Origin: JANLSE01 sp038214135
GTDB lineage: Bacteria > Chloroflexota > Chloroflexia > Chloroflexales > Roseiflexaceae
Assembly: GCA_038214135.1 (NCBI GenBank)
Contig: JBBQSD010000062.1
Coordinates: forward strand, 1 to 33,368
Reading direction: 5' to 3'
Length of the DNA: 33,368 nt
The translations under genes were made by a program, and so were the position numbers. Position 1 is the stretch's first letter, and each line of letters opens with the position of its first letter. Below are positions 23,726 through 33,093 of this stretch, piece after piece. The notes beneath the pieces were generated by a model, which was not told the origin of the DNA, ran no database searches, and saw only the letters and a list, made by a program, of their open reading frames with translations.

Positions 23726-25390
23726 CTATGGTGGTGTTGGCCCGCTACCTGGGCGGCGGCGACGAACCATCATCATTCTGCGTGTGCGAACACGTCGTTC
23801 ACCGTGGGCTTGCGCGAGCAGAGCCTGTTTCAGTTCAACGGCGATCTGGATCGGGGCAACTTCATTAGCATACGCATTAATCGCTGCCTGGGATTTCTGC
23901 TCGATCGTTGAATCAATTGCCTTTTGATCCATCAGTTCGCCCTTGTCGCGCTGGAGTGCATGATATTCGCGGAACACATCAATACTATTCTGGAGGGTAC
24001 GCTCCTCGGAGCCACGCTTGAAATCAGTCAGGTAGTCGTTAACCATTGCCTGAACGCCACGCGGATCGGGAACGTGATTGAAGCTAAAATCGCCGCTCCC
24101 ACCAGTCTGGATTTTGACGGTTCCATAGCCGAGGATCTGCTCAATGAAAGAAACATCAAATGATATATTCTGAATACGATCAATAGGAGCACTACGGCGA
24201 TCAACCGGGCCAAATGGGCGCCGATCAACATCAATGATCTCACGCTTATTCAGAATGTAAACATCATTGACATATTCTTCGCGCAACCAGAAAATCCATC
24301 CAGCACAGATCAGTGTCACGACAACCCATGCTAGAATACCAGCAACCAACCATTGGCCAAGCAATGGTGCTAACAGGATCATGGCAATCGTCGCAACAAC
24401 CCAGATCAGGAATGCAGGCAACAATTGCAGCGCAACATACACAGATGACGGACGCCAGATGATCTGGCCACTTTTCTCATCGACCTGTGGGTTGGCAGGG
24501 AACAACCAGGCAAAAATACCCGTCCGGTTGGCACCGCTGGTTTCAACATGCAGCTTCTTCTGCGCCTCAACGCGCTTCTTATCCTCAAAGACACGCTCCT
24601 CAATCAGGCGGCGCACCAGGTTCGGTTCGATCGCCCTACGCGTGCGATTGAGTTCCTCCTTAAGGCGGCGCTCCATCTCCTGCGGCTGAGTTGCATGAAA
24701 GAAATTAATCTTCTTCAGGCTGAACGATTGAATCGTAAGCGCACCATAGCCGAAAATCACCTCTGGGTAGGTATTCTGGCGCATCGATACCTGCTGAATA
24801 TCCACAAGCAAGATCTGCTGCTGGGTTGAGCGCACCAAAAATTCATCTTTATCGAGGATGATCCGAGTGTTTGTCAGCACCAGCGTATCGTCACGCCAAT
24901 CCAGCATAACATAGGCAAGGGCAACCAGGGCGATCAGCGCAATACCAACGAGTATCAGGTTTACCAGATCAAACGGGGCAGCCTGGCTTGGGTTGATCGA
25001 GATAATCCGCCCGCCTTCATAGCGATACCAGATCAACACCACGATCAGCGCCATACCGATCTGGAAGACCCAACTGAGATCGATCGCCGATTTTTGCTTA
25101 CTCTTCTTTTTGGCATTCAGATCATAGCCACGCGCCCAGGTCACCGCTAAACCAGCGAGAATAAGTAACAGCAGGATATTGACCCAATCAAGGCGCTGGG
25201 CCATAGCCGGATCGCGGCCAAATAAACCGCCACCAACTGCACGATAGAACGCAGCCCCGCCAGCCACCGCCGCAATAATAAAGGGGATGAGGGCATTCTC
25301 GAACAGCAGCACCCAATGGTTGCGGCACATAAAGAGGATCTTTTCACCCTCATCCAGCTCTAGTTCGATTTCCGGATCCCAGATTGCCAT
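23726..25390 (-). CDS. Membrane protein with two bacterial PH (DUF304) domains
   Basis: 554 residues. Four hydrophobic helices (about 30-50, 70-86, 108-121, 142-163) precede a first bacterial PH domain (about 165-235; LVLTNTRIILDKDEFLVRSTQQQILLVDIQQVSM). A charged helix of about 50 residues follows, then two more membrane helices (about 318-341, 347-367) and a second PH domain (about 370-455; VYILNKREIIDVDRRPFGPVDRRSAPIDRIQNISF). The tail is highly basic (RRVRTRRMMMVRRRRPG). AGGAGG stands eight bases before the ATG. The two halves look like an ancient duplication. It follows cmk by 12 bases. Function unknown. Confidence 0.87.
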   Translation of the reverse strand: MAIWDPEIELELDEGEKILFMCRNHWVLLFENALIPFIIAAVAGGAAFYRAVGGGLFGRDPAMAQRLDWVNILLLLILAGLAVTWARGYDLNAKKKSKQKSAIDLSWVFQIGMALIVVLIWYRYEGGRIISINPSQAAPFDLVNLILVGIALIALVALAYVMLDWRDDTLVLTNTRIILDKDEFLVRSTQQQILLVDIQQVSMRQNTYPEVIFGYGALTIQSFSLKKINFFHATQPQEMERRLKEELNRTRRAIEPNLVRRLIEERVFEDKKRVEAQKKLHVETSGANRTGIFAWLFPANPQVDEKSGQIIWRPSSVYVALQLLPAFLIWVVATIAMILLAPLLGQWLVAGILAWVVVTLICAGWIFWLREEYVNDVYILNKREIIDVDRRPFGPVDRRSAPIDRIQNISFDVSFIEQILGYGTVKIQTGGSGDFSFNHVPDPRGVQAMVNDYLTDFKRGSEERTLQNSIDVFREYHALQRDKGELMDQKAIDSTIEQKSQAAINAYANEVAPIQIAVELKQALLAQAHGERRVRTRRMMMVRRRRPGSGPTPP

Positions 25391-25402
25391 CGGGCGCTCC
25401 TC

Positions 25403-26068
25403 CTACGCACCAATGCGCTGCAAAACGGCCTCGACAATGTCATCGGGTGTACGGCCATCACTGGTGATGACAATCGCATCGGGGGCTGGTTGCATCACAT
25501 GCCGATCAAGGTCATCGCGTTGAGCAATCTCTGCATAGATCTGCCCATACTCAACATGCCGGCCACGCGCTTGCAGTTCAACGGTACGCCGACGCGCCCG
25601 TTCTTCAAGCGATGCCAGTAGGTACACTTTCAGCGGTGCATCTGGCATCACAACACTGCCAATATCGCGCCCAACCATCACAACACGCCCCTGTTGCCCA
25701 ATCCAACGCTGGCGTTCACGCATTACCGCACGAACTGCCGGGTAGCGTGATGCCGTCGAGACATTGGCTTCAACATCGGCATCGCGCAGCTTCCAGGTAA
25801 TATCCTCAGCACCAACAAGCACCGTATACTGGCGGCCATCACCAACAGATGGCGGATGCACACCAATATCAATATGCTGTGCGAGTGCTGCAACTGCGCT
25901 GCTATCATCGAGATCGGTGTGATGCTGGAGGGCAGCCCAGGTTAGGGCGCGATACATAATGCCAGTATCAAAGTAGAGGTAGCCGAGCCGCCTGGCGAGT
26001 AGCTCACCGAGCGTACTCTTGCCAGCACCTGCAGGCCCGTCAATAGTAATGACGGTGGGTATCTCCAT
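25403..26068 (-). CDS. cmk: Cytidylate kinase
   Basis: 221 residues. Phosphorylates CMP/dCMP with ATP. Walker A GPAGAGKST (11-19), YFDTGIMYRALTW and GRDIGSVVMPDAPLKVYLLAS are typical. The lid/CMP-binding RARRRTVELQARG and QRDDLDRH segments follow. The ATG at 26068 is chosen because the family begins immediately before ITIDGPAGAGKST; the longer open frame runs into repeats. Start of an apparent two-gene unit with the PH-domain protein. Confidence 0.96.
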   Translation of the reverse strand: MEIPTVITIDGPAGAGKSTLGELLARRLGYLYFDTGIMYRALTWAALQHHTDLDDSSAVAALAQHIDIGVHPPSVGDGRQYTVLVGAEDITWKLRDADVEANVSTASRYPAVRAVMRERQRWIGQQGRVVMVGRDIGSVVMPDAPLKVYLLASLEERARRRTVELQARGRHVEYGQIYAEIAQRDDLDRHVMQPAPDAIVITSDGRTPDDIVEAVLQRIGA

Positions 26069-26198
26069 GGTTCCTAGTACCAGTGGTATGTGTTCATTCT
26101 GCCTATTGTAGCACGGTAATCCCGTATCCTGCAATAAGCAGTCTCGTGGCTGCAAAGATTTTATACAACGAACAAGAAAACATTGAACGCTGTGCTGC

Positions 26199-26221
26199 TT
26201 GTTCGTTTGTTCCTTTGTTCG
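26199..26221. repeat. TTGTTC-family repeat
   Basis: TTGTTCG, TTTGTTCC and TTTGTTCG in tandem, with an opposite-strand GAACAAG at 26170-26176. Same family as 2453-2516 and 12070-12100. It lies in the 503-base divergent gap between cmk and the phosphatase gene. Confidence 0.65.
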
Positions 26222-26328
26222 TGAACCAGAGAACAATAATCTGCTATATACTTGTTCTTCCCTAGAAAGTTTAAGATGAAATCTTTGTAAGGTGTTACAC
26301 CGTTTTTCATAAAAGCTTTTAACATCAC

Positions 26329-26357
26329 TTAACACAACCTACGAACTGTTTTAGTAT
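26329..26357 (+). promoter_or_regulatory. Putative promoter of the phytase/PhoX fusion gene
   Basis: TTAACA (26329-26334; 5 of 6 to consensus), 17-base spacer, TAGTAT (26352-26357). A second TTAACA starts exactly 10 bases upstream (26319), and TTCATA (26306) and TTACAC (26295) precede it. This is reminiscent of direct-repeat PhoP/PhoB sites overlapping -35. It lies in an AT-rich stretch and leaves a leader of about 200 bases. Confidence 0.4.
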
Positions 26358-26466
26358 TCCTCTTCTAGAGTCTCATTGTTCGTATGCCCTTACTATAAAC
26401 CACGACCTATCGGCTCCATTGCTGCCTCATTCTGCCTGCCGAATTGGTGTGTCCATTACACTACAC

Positions 26467-26502
26467 AGCCTTGCAGGCCAACATTACGTTAACCTGCTGG
26501 CT
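26467..26502 (+). other. Hairpin in the leader of the fusion gene
   Basis: AGCC-TT-GCAGG (26467-26477) pairs with CCTGC-T-GGCT (26493-26502) around a 15-base loop, about 70 bases before the start codon. It may shape the mRNA leader. No riboswitch class is recognised. Confidence 0.3.
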
Positions 26503-26571
26503 TTGCGGTGCGGTGCATAGTTGGCTAACGGCACAATCAGATAGCAGACGTAGATCAAGGAGGCAGCACCC

Positions 26572-29289
26572 ATGGTACGGCGCAGTCACACGCTTTTCAT
26601 CTCAATCATCGCGCTCATTGCGATGATTGGCACTGGCCTCACACCAGCCAATGCCGCGACGGCAACGACGACGACGGTTTCGGATATCACGTTTCTTGGC
26701 GAGGCTCAACTATATACTGGCTATCTGTTTGGCGATACTGTTGTTGGTGGTCTTTCCGGAATTGCATATAAGCGCAGCGCAGCGCGCGAGGGCGGTGGCG
26801 CATATGATCAATATTATGCAATATCCGACGACCGCAGCCAGTTTGCTCCGGCGCGCATCTACCAACTGGGAATCGACCTCGAAGATGGCCAACTCAGCCA
26901 GGGTGATGTATATATCACCGGGCAGAATACCCTGCTTAAGGCAAATGGTGAGCCATTCGCAGCCCTGAGCCTGGATCCAGAGGGAATCGCCCTGAACGCT
27001 GATGGCACGGTATTCGTCACCTCCGAGGGCGATGCCAACCAGTTGATCAACCCGTTTATCAATCAGTTCTCGTTCGCAAGCGGTCAGGTCTCAACAGCGC
27101 AGCAGATTCGCGCTCTTCCAATCGCGACAAAGTATCTGCCAGTGGCGGGCGGCACAAGCGGCATCCGCAATAATCTGGCCTTCGAAAGCGCCACGATTAC
27201 ACCCGACAAGGCCTACTTGCTCAGCGCCACAGAGAATGCGCTGGCGCAGGATGGCCCATCAGCAAGCGTGACCAATGGCAGCCCATCACGCATCCTGCGC
27301 TATAACATTGCCACTGGTACACCAGCGGGTGAGTATGTCTACCCGGTTGAGAAGGTCGCCGATCAGCCTATTCCAGCTGGTAGCTTCGCCACCAATGGTT
27401 TGGTCGAACTGCTGGCCCTGGATGACACAACACTTCTGAGCATTGAGCGCTCGTTTTCGACTGGCGTTGGCAACCGGATTAAGCTCTACCGCATTTCGCT
27501 GGCCGGAGCGACCGATGTAAGCACCTTCGATAGCCTGAGCGCTGCTGGCAGCTATACACCAGTGCAGAAGACCTTGCTGATTGATCTCGATACATTGGGC
27601 ATCACGCTCGATAACATCGAGGGCATGACACTCGGCCCAATCCTACCAAATGGTCAGCGAGCACTTATCCTGGTGAGCGACAACAATTTTTCCGCAACGC
27701 AGTTCACCCAGTTCCTGGCTTTTGGTGTGACGATCACACCGCCGCCATTCACCACAACGCAGAACGCCTATATCAAACCGGTGGCTGCTGGTGTCTCGGT
27801 GACACCGCTGCTGACGGCTGGCGACGAGATTGCACAGACGGGCGCTTCCGCACGCAGCTACCGCTTTACTGGTATTCCCGACGGCCTGGGTGCCTACAAG
27901 GCCACGGACGGAACCGTCAAGCTGTTTGTGAACCACGAGTTTGGCAACACATCATTTAGTATTCCTGTGCCAAATGAGCAATCGCGTGATTACTACATTC
28001 CCGAAGGCTTACTAAAAGGTGCCTATGTCTCGAATATCACGCTGAGTGGCGATTCATCACCTGGTGCGATTTCGGGCGACATCGCCTTTACACAGGTCAA
28101 GGAGTATAACGCCGACACAGGCGAATATATCGACCGAACGCTTGACTGGCTGTACTTTGATCGCCCATTCAGCCGGTTCTGCTCTGGCTATCTGGCTGGC
28201 CCACACAGCGGTTTTAGCGATTATATCTACCTGGCCGGTGAAGAAACCGACCCAGCAACATCGTTCGACGGCCTGGGTGGTATTGGTGTCGCAATCGTCG
28301 ATGGCATCGCCTATACCCTGCCCGAACTCGGCCACTTCGCCAAGGAGAACGTCGTCGTCGTTCCTGGCACTGGCAACAAAACGGTTGTGTTCGCAACTGA
28401 GGACGGCGCGGGCATTGAGAGCCAGCTGTATATGTATGTCGGCACCAAGAATCCATCGGCGGACAACCCAATCAAGCGGGCTGGGTTGGTGGGCGGCGAT
28501 CTGTATGTCTTCAGCTCGAAGGATGCAAGCCGCAACAACGAGGCAAGCGTTCATAAGGGCGATGGCACAATTGCTGGCAAATGGATCATGGTGCAGGACA
28601 CATTGGCACCAGGCGAGCAGGTCTGGAATATTTCCGACTCAATTCTCAATGAGCGCATCAAGGCTGCTGGTGCCTATGGCTTTGTACGCATCGAAGACCT
28701 AACCTATGATCGTAACCTACCAGGCACCGTCTATTTCGCGACAACCGGCAGCACATTGACAATCAATGGCGCTCTGGCCAATAAGCTTGGCCGCATCAGC
28801 CGCGTCACGTTTGACCCGACCAACCCAACCGGCGGCGCTGCTTCGCTGACAGTGCTGCTCGAAGGCGATGCGGGCGACCCAATCGTCAATCCGGATAACA
28901 TCGACATCAACAAGAATGGCATTCTCGCAATTAACGAAGATCCGAATGGCGAGAACCGGGGTGCTGGCCTGCTCGACAGCCGAGGCCGTGACTCATCGGT
29001 GTGGGCCTATGATGTTCCCGGCGATGGCAAGGGCAGCGATGGTACGCTGGTGCGGATCGCCGAGATCGACCAGACGGCAATTCCAAACCTACCTGGCTAC
29101 CGAGCTGAGCGCGGCAACTGGGAAACCAGCGGCATTCTTGATGTCTCGGATATCTATGGCCCTGGCGCATGGTTGGTGGTGGTGCAGGCACATTCGCTCA
29201 ACAGCAGCGAGGCATCGGCACTGGCTGGCTCCAGCACAGATCTGAAACTGGTTGAGGGTGGCCAACTCCTGCTGCTACGCACGCAGTAA
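26572..29289 (+). CDS. Secreted phytase-like esterase fused to PhoX/DUF839-like phosphatase domain
   Basis: 905 residues. A signal peptide (MVRRSHTLFISIIALIAMIGTGLTPANA; paired Arg but not a full Tat motif) precedes an esterase-like phytase domain (about 38-390). This includes GGLSGIAY, YYAISDDRS, DPEGIAL, VTSEGD, IEGMTLGP and LILVSDNNFS. A PhoX/DUF839-like propeller follows (about 400-900), with FVNHEFGN (NHE near 453-455), a Cys near 537 (RFCSG), FATEDG, RIEDLTYD and NPDNIDINKNG. PhoX enzymes use Ca and Fe, with a cysteine bridging the iron; the Cys here is only a candidate. Predicted role: extracytoplasmic release of phosphate from organic esters. An ideal AAGGAGG lies eight bases before the ATG. 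Codon use looks tidy and the gene ends at a strong terminator. Confidence 0.88.
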   Translation: MVRRSHTLFISIIALIAMIGTGLTPANAATATTTTVSDITFLGEAQLYTGYLFGDTVVGGLSGIAYKRSAAREGGGAYDQYYAISDDRSQFAPARIYQLGIDLEDGQLSQGDVYITGQNTLLKANGEPFAALSLDPEGIALNADGTVFVTSEGDANQLINPFINQFSFASGQVSTAQQIRALPIATKYLPVAGGTSGIRNNLAFESATITPDKAYLLSATENALAQDGPSASVTNGSPSRILRYNIATGTPAGEYVYPVEKVADQPIPAGSFATNGLVELLALDDTTLLSIERSFSTGVGNRIKLYRISLAGATDVSTFDSLSAAGSYTPVQKTLLIDLDTLGITLDNIEGMTLGPILPNGQRALILVSDNNFSATQFTQFLAFGVTITPPPFTTTQNAYIKPVAAGVSVTPLLTAGDEIAQTGASARSYRFTGIPDGLGAYKATDGTVKLFVNHEFGNTSFSIPVPNEQSRDYYIPEGLLKGAYVSNITLSGDSSPGAISGDIAFTQVKEYNADTGEYIDRTLDWLYFDRPFSRFCSGYLAGPHSGFSDYIYLAGEETDPATSFDGLGGIGVAIVDGIAYTLPELGHFAKENVVVVPGTGNKTVVFATEDGAGIESQLYMYVGTKNPSADNPIKRAGLVGGDLYVFSSKDASRNNEASVHKGDGTIAGKWIMVQDTLAPGEQVWNISDSILNERIKAAGAYGFVRIEDLTYDRNLPGTVYFATTGSTLTINGALANKLGRISRVTFDPTNPTGGAASLTVLLEGDAGDPIVNPDNIDINKNGILAINEDPNGENRGAGLLDSRGRDSSVWAYDVPGDGKGSDGTLVRIAEIDQTAIPNLPGYRAERGNWETSGILDVSDIYGPGAWLVVVQAHSLNSSEASALAGSSTDLKLVEGGQLLLLRTQ

Positions 29290-29306
29290 TCTTGATTTGA
29301 GCGCTT

Positions 29307-29340
29307 CACAGGGCACAATACTCTTCTATTGTGCCCTGTG
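29307..29340. terminator. Bidirectional rho-independent terminator
   Basis: Perfect 14-bp stem CACAGGGCACAATA (29307-29320) and TATTGTGCCCTGTG (29327-29340) with six-base loop CTCTTC, between two convergent genes. Followed on the plus strand by TGTTATT. Serves the fusion gene and the AttH-like gene. Confidence 0.85.
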
Positions 29341-29346
29341 TGTTAT

Positions 29347-30519
29347 TCACTGGCCGCGTGCATGGGCCTCGCTGCTGCCCTGGGTGCTATAGCCAGTCAA
29401 TTCCACATAGCCATTCCCACTCACGGATCGGCCAGCCACAGTTCCACTCAGTTGCACCGCTCCCTCCCAATACCCAACCGTCAGGGCCAGCTCCTGATTG
29501 GGGATCAGTGGTGTAATCAATAGATCGAGGCCGACTTTTGAGGCACGCAGACGCCATTTAGATGGGTATTCGGTTCCAGCCGGGCTACGCCAGTGTTCGC
29601 TCACCTCAATCTGAACCTCATCACGGGCCAATGCTATAAGCTGCTGATCTTGCCCAACCAGGACACCCTTGCTGTATGGATCATCGCTGCCATCACGTAG
29701 CCGCAGTCGGTAATACATTAACTCGGTGCCATCATCAAGCTGGAGTGCAAACCAATCCCAGCCGAGCTGGTTAGCGGCCAGCGCACTGGTGCTCCACTCG
29801 CGATCCATCCATGCCAAGCCGGTTATCTCAAATGTGCCAGCCGCCGTTTGCACACTGCCACTGGTTGGCATACGGGTGAGTGAGTAATAATACGAGGCAT
29901 TACCAGGCTCGGCGCTCTTCTGGCTCAGACCCTGGTCGCCCTGTAACACTGCTGGCTTGCCAGCCTGCAATGTCAGATCAATTGCCACATCGCCCTGTTT
30001 GGCTTGCAAACGCATTGGCGTGCCATCTGGCCCTGAACCATCTGCGCGCCAATCCTCCAGCCAGACCTGAAATGGATCGCCCTGTGCGCCTGCCAAGCCC
30101 GCCGCGCCACGGCTGAAGCGCTCGAACGCATAGAATTGCCCATCGGCCACATCTGTCACCGCAAAATGGGCCATGTAGATGTTCGATGCTGCCCAGGCAG
30201 ATGAACGTTCAACCGGCGCTGGCGTGAGTCCAAACCGAAAAAAGGTAAGCTGGAAGCCAAACTGACGGCCAGCAGACGTTTTGAGATTGCCCGTGTAATA
30301 CCACCATTCGGCGGCAAATTCCGGATGCGGGCCGTGATCCGCTGGAAAGCTGAACTGGCGCGGCTGCAAGGCCCGTGCAAACCTCAGATCGGCAGGTGCG
30401 CCCAACGCCTCGGCCACCGAAAGGCTGGCGCGTGGTTCGGCAGGCCTGGCGGCATCCGTGCAACTAGTGAGCAGCAGCAGCGCCAGAAGCGCCAGTATAA
30501 GCCGTGGGCGAACACGCAT
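29347..30519 (-). CDS. AttH/CrtC-like lipocalin-family lipoprotein
   Basis: 390 residues. A lipoprotein signal (LLALLLLTSC, lipobox Cys20) precedes a mature part of the AttH/COG5621 family: PADHGPHPEFAAEWWYYTGNL, FGFQLTFFR, GLAWMDREWST and LGWDWFALQLDDGTELMYYRLR. The fold is a double lipocalin-like barrel, shared with carotenoid 1,2-hydratase. CrtC activity is not implied, as no carotenoid gene is near. In the att-type arrangement AttH is encoded with an ABC permease, as here: the permease stop is three bases upstream and GGAGG lies eight bases before the ATG. Likely a lipid- or lipopeptide-binding partner. Confidence 0.88.
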   Translation of the reverse strand: MRVRPRLILALLALLLLTSCTDAARPAEPRASLSVAEALGAPADLRFARALQPRQFSFPADHGPHPEFAAEWWYYTGNLKTSAGRQFGFQLTFFRFGLTPAPVERSSAWAASNIYMAHFAVTDVADGQFYAFERFSRGAAGLAGAQGDPFQVWLEDWRADGSGPDGTPMRLQAKQGDVAIDLTLQAGKPAVLQGDQGLSQKSAEPGNASYYYSLTRMPTSGSVQTAAGTFEITGLAWMDREWSTSALAANQLGWDWFALQLDDGTELMYYRLRLRDGSDDPYSKGVLVGQDQQLIALARDEVQIEVSEHWRSPAGTEYPSKWRLRASKVGLDLLITPLIPNQELALTVGYWEGAVQLSGTVAGRSVSGNGYVELTGYSTQGSSEAHARGQ

Positions 30520-30522
30520 GAG

Positions 30523-33093
30523 CTATTCCTCCCGTAATGCCAGCGCTGGGCTGGTGCGGCCCATACGCCAGGCCGGATAGATTCCGGCAAGTAACGCGGC
30601 GCTGGTTGCCACCAGAATGGCCTGCGCCAGCAATCCGGGATCAACCTGGAACAAAAGTGTCCAGCCAAATGAGCGCTTGTTGATCACAAACACAAGCACG
30701 CTGGCCATCAGAATACCAACCGGAATCGCCAGCAGGCCAGCCGTCAGGCCCATTAACCCGGTTTGCGAAAGCACCATAGCCCACAACTGGCCCGGTGTGA
30801 GCCCATTGGCGCGCAATACGGCGAGTTCACGCGAGCGCTCAAGTTGCAATGCCATCAGCGCCGCCAGAATGCCAACAAAGGCTACAATCGTTGCCAAGAG
30901 TTGCAACACGCCAGTGATGGCAAACGTTCGGTCGAAAATAATCAGCGAACCCTCGCGCAGGGCACGGTTCGAGCGAATGGTGATCAGCGGTGCCTCAGGG
31001 CTGGCCGAATCGGCACTGGAAAGTTCGCGCAACTGCTGCACAAGCGCATCCACATTCTGGCCAGGCGCGGCATACAGGCCAAGCGAGGCAATCGCGGTAT
31101 CATTCCACAGCTGCTGATAGCGCGGCAGATCGATCATGACCACGCCCCGATCGGTGCCATAATCATAGAAAACCCCGGCGACCCTAAAACTGCGCTGGCC
31201 CATCGCCGTCTGAAGCGTGATGCTATCGCCAATCCCCAGGTTATGCCGAAATGCCAATGGTTCGGAAATGAAGATCTGGCCCTGTTCCCAGCTAGCCCAG
31301 ATTGTTGCCAGATCGCCGCTCAAAAACTGAAAGATTGTCCGATCCGGCTCAGCGACATCGAGCGCAACAACGAGTGTCGTTCCCAATGATCCATCGATAT
31401 CGACGGTGCGGTAGCGGCGGGCGCGTTCGACACCAGGAGCTGTTGTTAGGCGCTCAACCAGATCCAACGGGAGCGGTGCAGTTGGCCGGCCAGCACTGGC
31501 ATCGGGGGTCGATACATACACATCGGCGCGCAGTGTTGCATCAAGCCAGCGCACGACGGTCGTGCGGAAGCTGCCAACCATCAGGCCAACGCCAATCGTG
31601 ACGGCAACGGCGATCATGAGCGCGGCAACCGCCACCGATGTGCGGCTGAGGCTGGCAATCACATCGCGGGCGGCCATGCGGCCAAGCATGCCACCAATTG
31701 TACCAAGCAGCGGGCGAATGGCCATCATCAGCCAGAGTGTCATTAGTGGCGTGACAGCCGCCGCACCAATGGTGATTGCAAACAGGCCACCGAAACTCAG
31801 CACCAGATTATTACCTGGCAGCGCCAGCATGCCAGCTCCAAGCAGCAATAATGCCAGCCCGCCTGCCGCAACCAGCGGAACAAATCGGCGCACCCGTTCC
31901 TCGTAGGAGGAACGCCGCAACACGGTGCGAGGCGGGGTGAATGTGGCTTCTATCGCTGGAATAGCCGCCGCCAATAGCGTTGCGCCCATTCCAAGCGCAA
32001 AGCCTTTAGCCAGTGGCACCCACGATATTTCGGCGGAACGAACCGTCACCGCAAAATAGAGATCATTGATCGTCTGCGTGACCATGCCGACCAGGCCGCG
32101 CCCAAGAACAATGCCCAACCCTAAACCAATCAGCGAGCCAACCAGCGCAACCAGCAGCGCTTCACCAAGAACCAGAGCAAAGATCTGATTGCGGGTTACA
32201 CCAAGGCAGCGCAGTGTGCCAAGCAACCCACGCCGCTGGACAACCGAGAAGGTGATTGTGTTATAGATCAGGAACATGCCAACAATCAGCGCCAATAGGC
32301 TCAATGCCGTCAGATTCAGCTCGAAGGCAGCCGTCATCTGCGTGATCGCGTTGGTTCGCACCTCCGGGCGTGTTAGATGCGTGTCGGGTGGCAGTATGGC
32401 ACTCAGCTTTGTACGCAGCGCATCACCGGCAGAGCCATCTGGCAGAATGAGGTCGATCCGGCTGAGATGCCCAACACTTCCCAACCATTCCTGAGCTGTT
32501 GCAATATCCGTCACCAGGATGCCATCAAGGGCACGGCTGGCATTCTCGTCCTGTGGTTCGATCAGCCCAATAATCTGGGCATTCTCAATCCGTGCGCCAA
32601 TGCGCATACGCAGCGAACCGCCATTGATAATCCCATTGGCGCGTGCCGTTTCCGCCGAAATCAATGCTGCGCCAGGGCGCGTATACAGCTGCGTCAGATC
32701 GCTTCTGGCCTGTGCGCCGCCGGGCGTCAGAAATGGGCGGAAGGCACCCTCAGCCAATGGATCAACCCCAATGATATGCAGGGTCAGGCCGGGATGATCC
32801 GGGGCGGCAGCATAGCCCTCGACCAGTGGCGCACTCTCGCGCAGGCCCAGATCGATACGCACACGGCGATAGAGCGCCTCATCGATACCAGTCGGCCCGC
32901 CAACAATCTGGTCGGTCGTCCGACCTGTGATCGCCTCTGTCGAGAGTGAGAACGCCCTTCTGGCGCTATCATTGGCCAGATCGATTGCCACAACAACGGC
33001 AACACCAAGCGCCACGCCAAGAATGGCTAGCCCGACCTGCCAGGGATGGCGCAGCAGATGGCGCAACGAGGTTTTGAAGAGTGTCAGTGGCAT
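30523..33093 (-). CDS. FtsX/MacB-type ABC transporter permease
   Basis: 856 residues. An N-terminal membrane helix (about 18-40), a periplasmic core domain, then FtsX block 1 (near 260-380, with SVVQRRGLLGTLRCLGVTRNQIFALVLGEA) and a middle membrane pair. A second extracytoplasmic domain precedes FtsX block 2 at the C-terminus (LQLERSRELAVLRANGLTPGQLWAMVLSQ). It resembles a single-chain AttF/AttG or LolC/E-type permease that uses energy from a separate ATPase. No ATPase gene lies in the 275 bases upstream, which are repeats; it may lie beyond the window. ATG at 33093 with a weak ribosome site. Partner gene: AttH-like lipoprotein. Confidence 0.92.
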   Translation of the reverse strand: MPLTLFKTSLRHLLRHPWQVGLAILGVALGVAVVVAIDLANDSARRAFSLSTEAITGRTTDQIVGGPTGIDEALYRRVRIDLGLRESAPLVEGYAAAPDHPGLTLHIIGVDPLAEGAFRPFLTPGGAQARSDLTQLYTRPGAALISAETARANGIINGGSLRMRIGARIENAQIIGLIEPQDENASRALDGILVTDIATAQEWLGSVGHLSRIDLILPDGSAGDALRTKLSAILPPDTHLTRPEVRTNAITQMTAAFELNLTALSLLALIVGMFLIYNTITFSVVQRRGLLGTLRCLGVTRNQIFALVLGEALLVALVGSLIGLGLGIVLGRGLVGMVTQTINDLYFAVTVRSAEISWVPLAKGFALGMGATLLAAAIPAIEATFTPPRTVLRRSSYEERVRRFVPLVAAGGLALLLLGAGMLALPGNNLVLSFGGLFAITIGAAAVTPLMTLWLMMAIRPLLGTIGGMLGRMAARDVIASLSRTSVAVAALMIAVAVTIGVGLMVGSFRTTVVRWLDATLRADVYVSTPDASAGRPTAPLPLDLVERLTTAPGVERARRYRTVDIDGSLGTTLVVALDVAEPDRTIFQFLSGDLATIWASWEQGQIFISEPLAFRHNLGIGDSITLQTAMGQRSFRVAGVFYDYGTDRGVVMIDLPRYQQLWNDTAIASLGLYAAPGQNVDALVQQLRELSSADSASPEAPLITIRSNRALREGSLIIFDRTFAITGVLQLLATIVAFVGILAALMALQLERSRELAVLRANGLTPGQLWAMVLSQTGLMGLTAGLLAIPVGILMASVLVFVINKRSFGWTLLFQVDPGLLAQAILVATSAALLAGIYPAWRMGRTSPALALREE

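Noticed and set aside
26083..26265. Small plus-strand gene in the cmk-phosphatase gap
   Set aside because: Low-complexity frame over TTGTTC repeats with no ribosome site or recognisable domain.
29347..30519. Carotenoid 1,2-hydratase (CrtC)
   Set aside because: Fold family is shared, but the lipoprotein signal, permease neighbour and lack of carotenoid genes fit AttH better.
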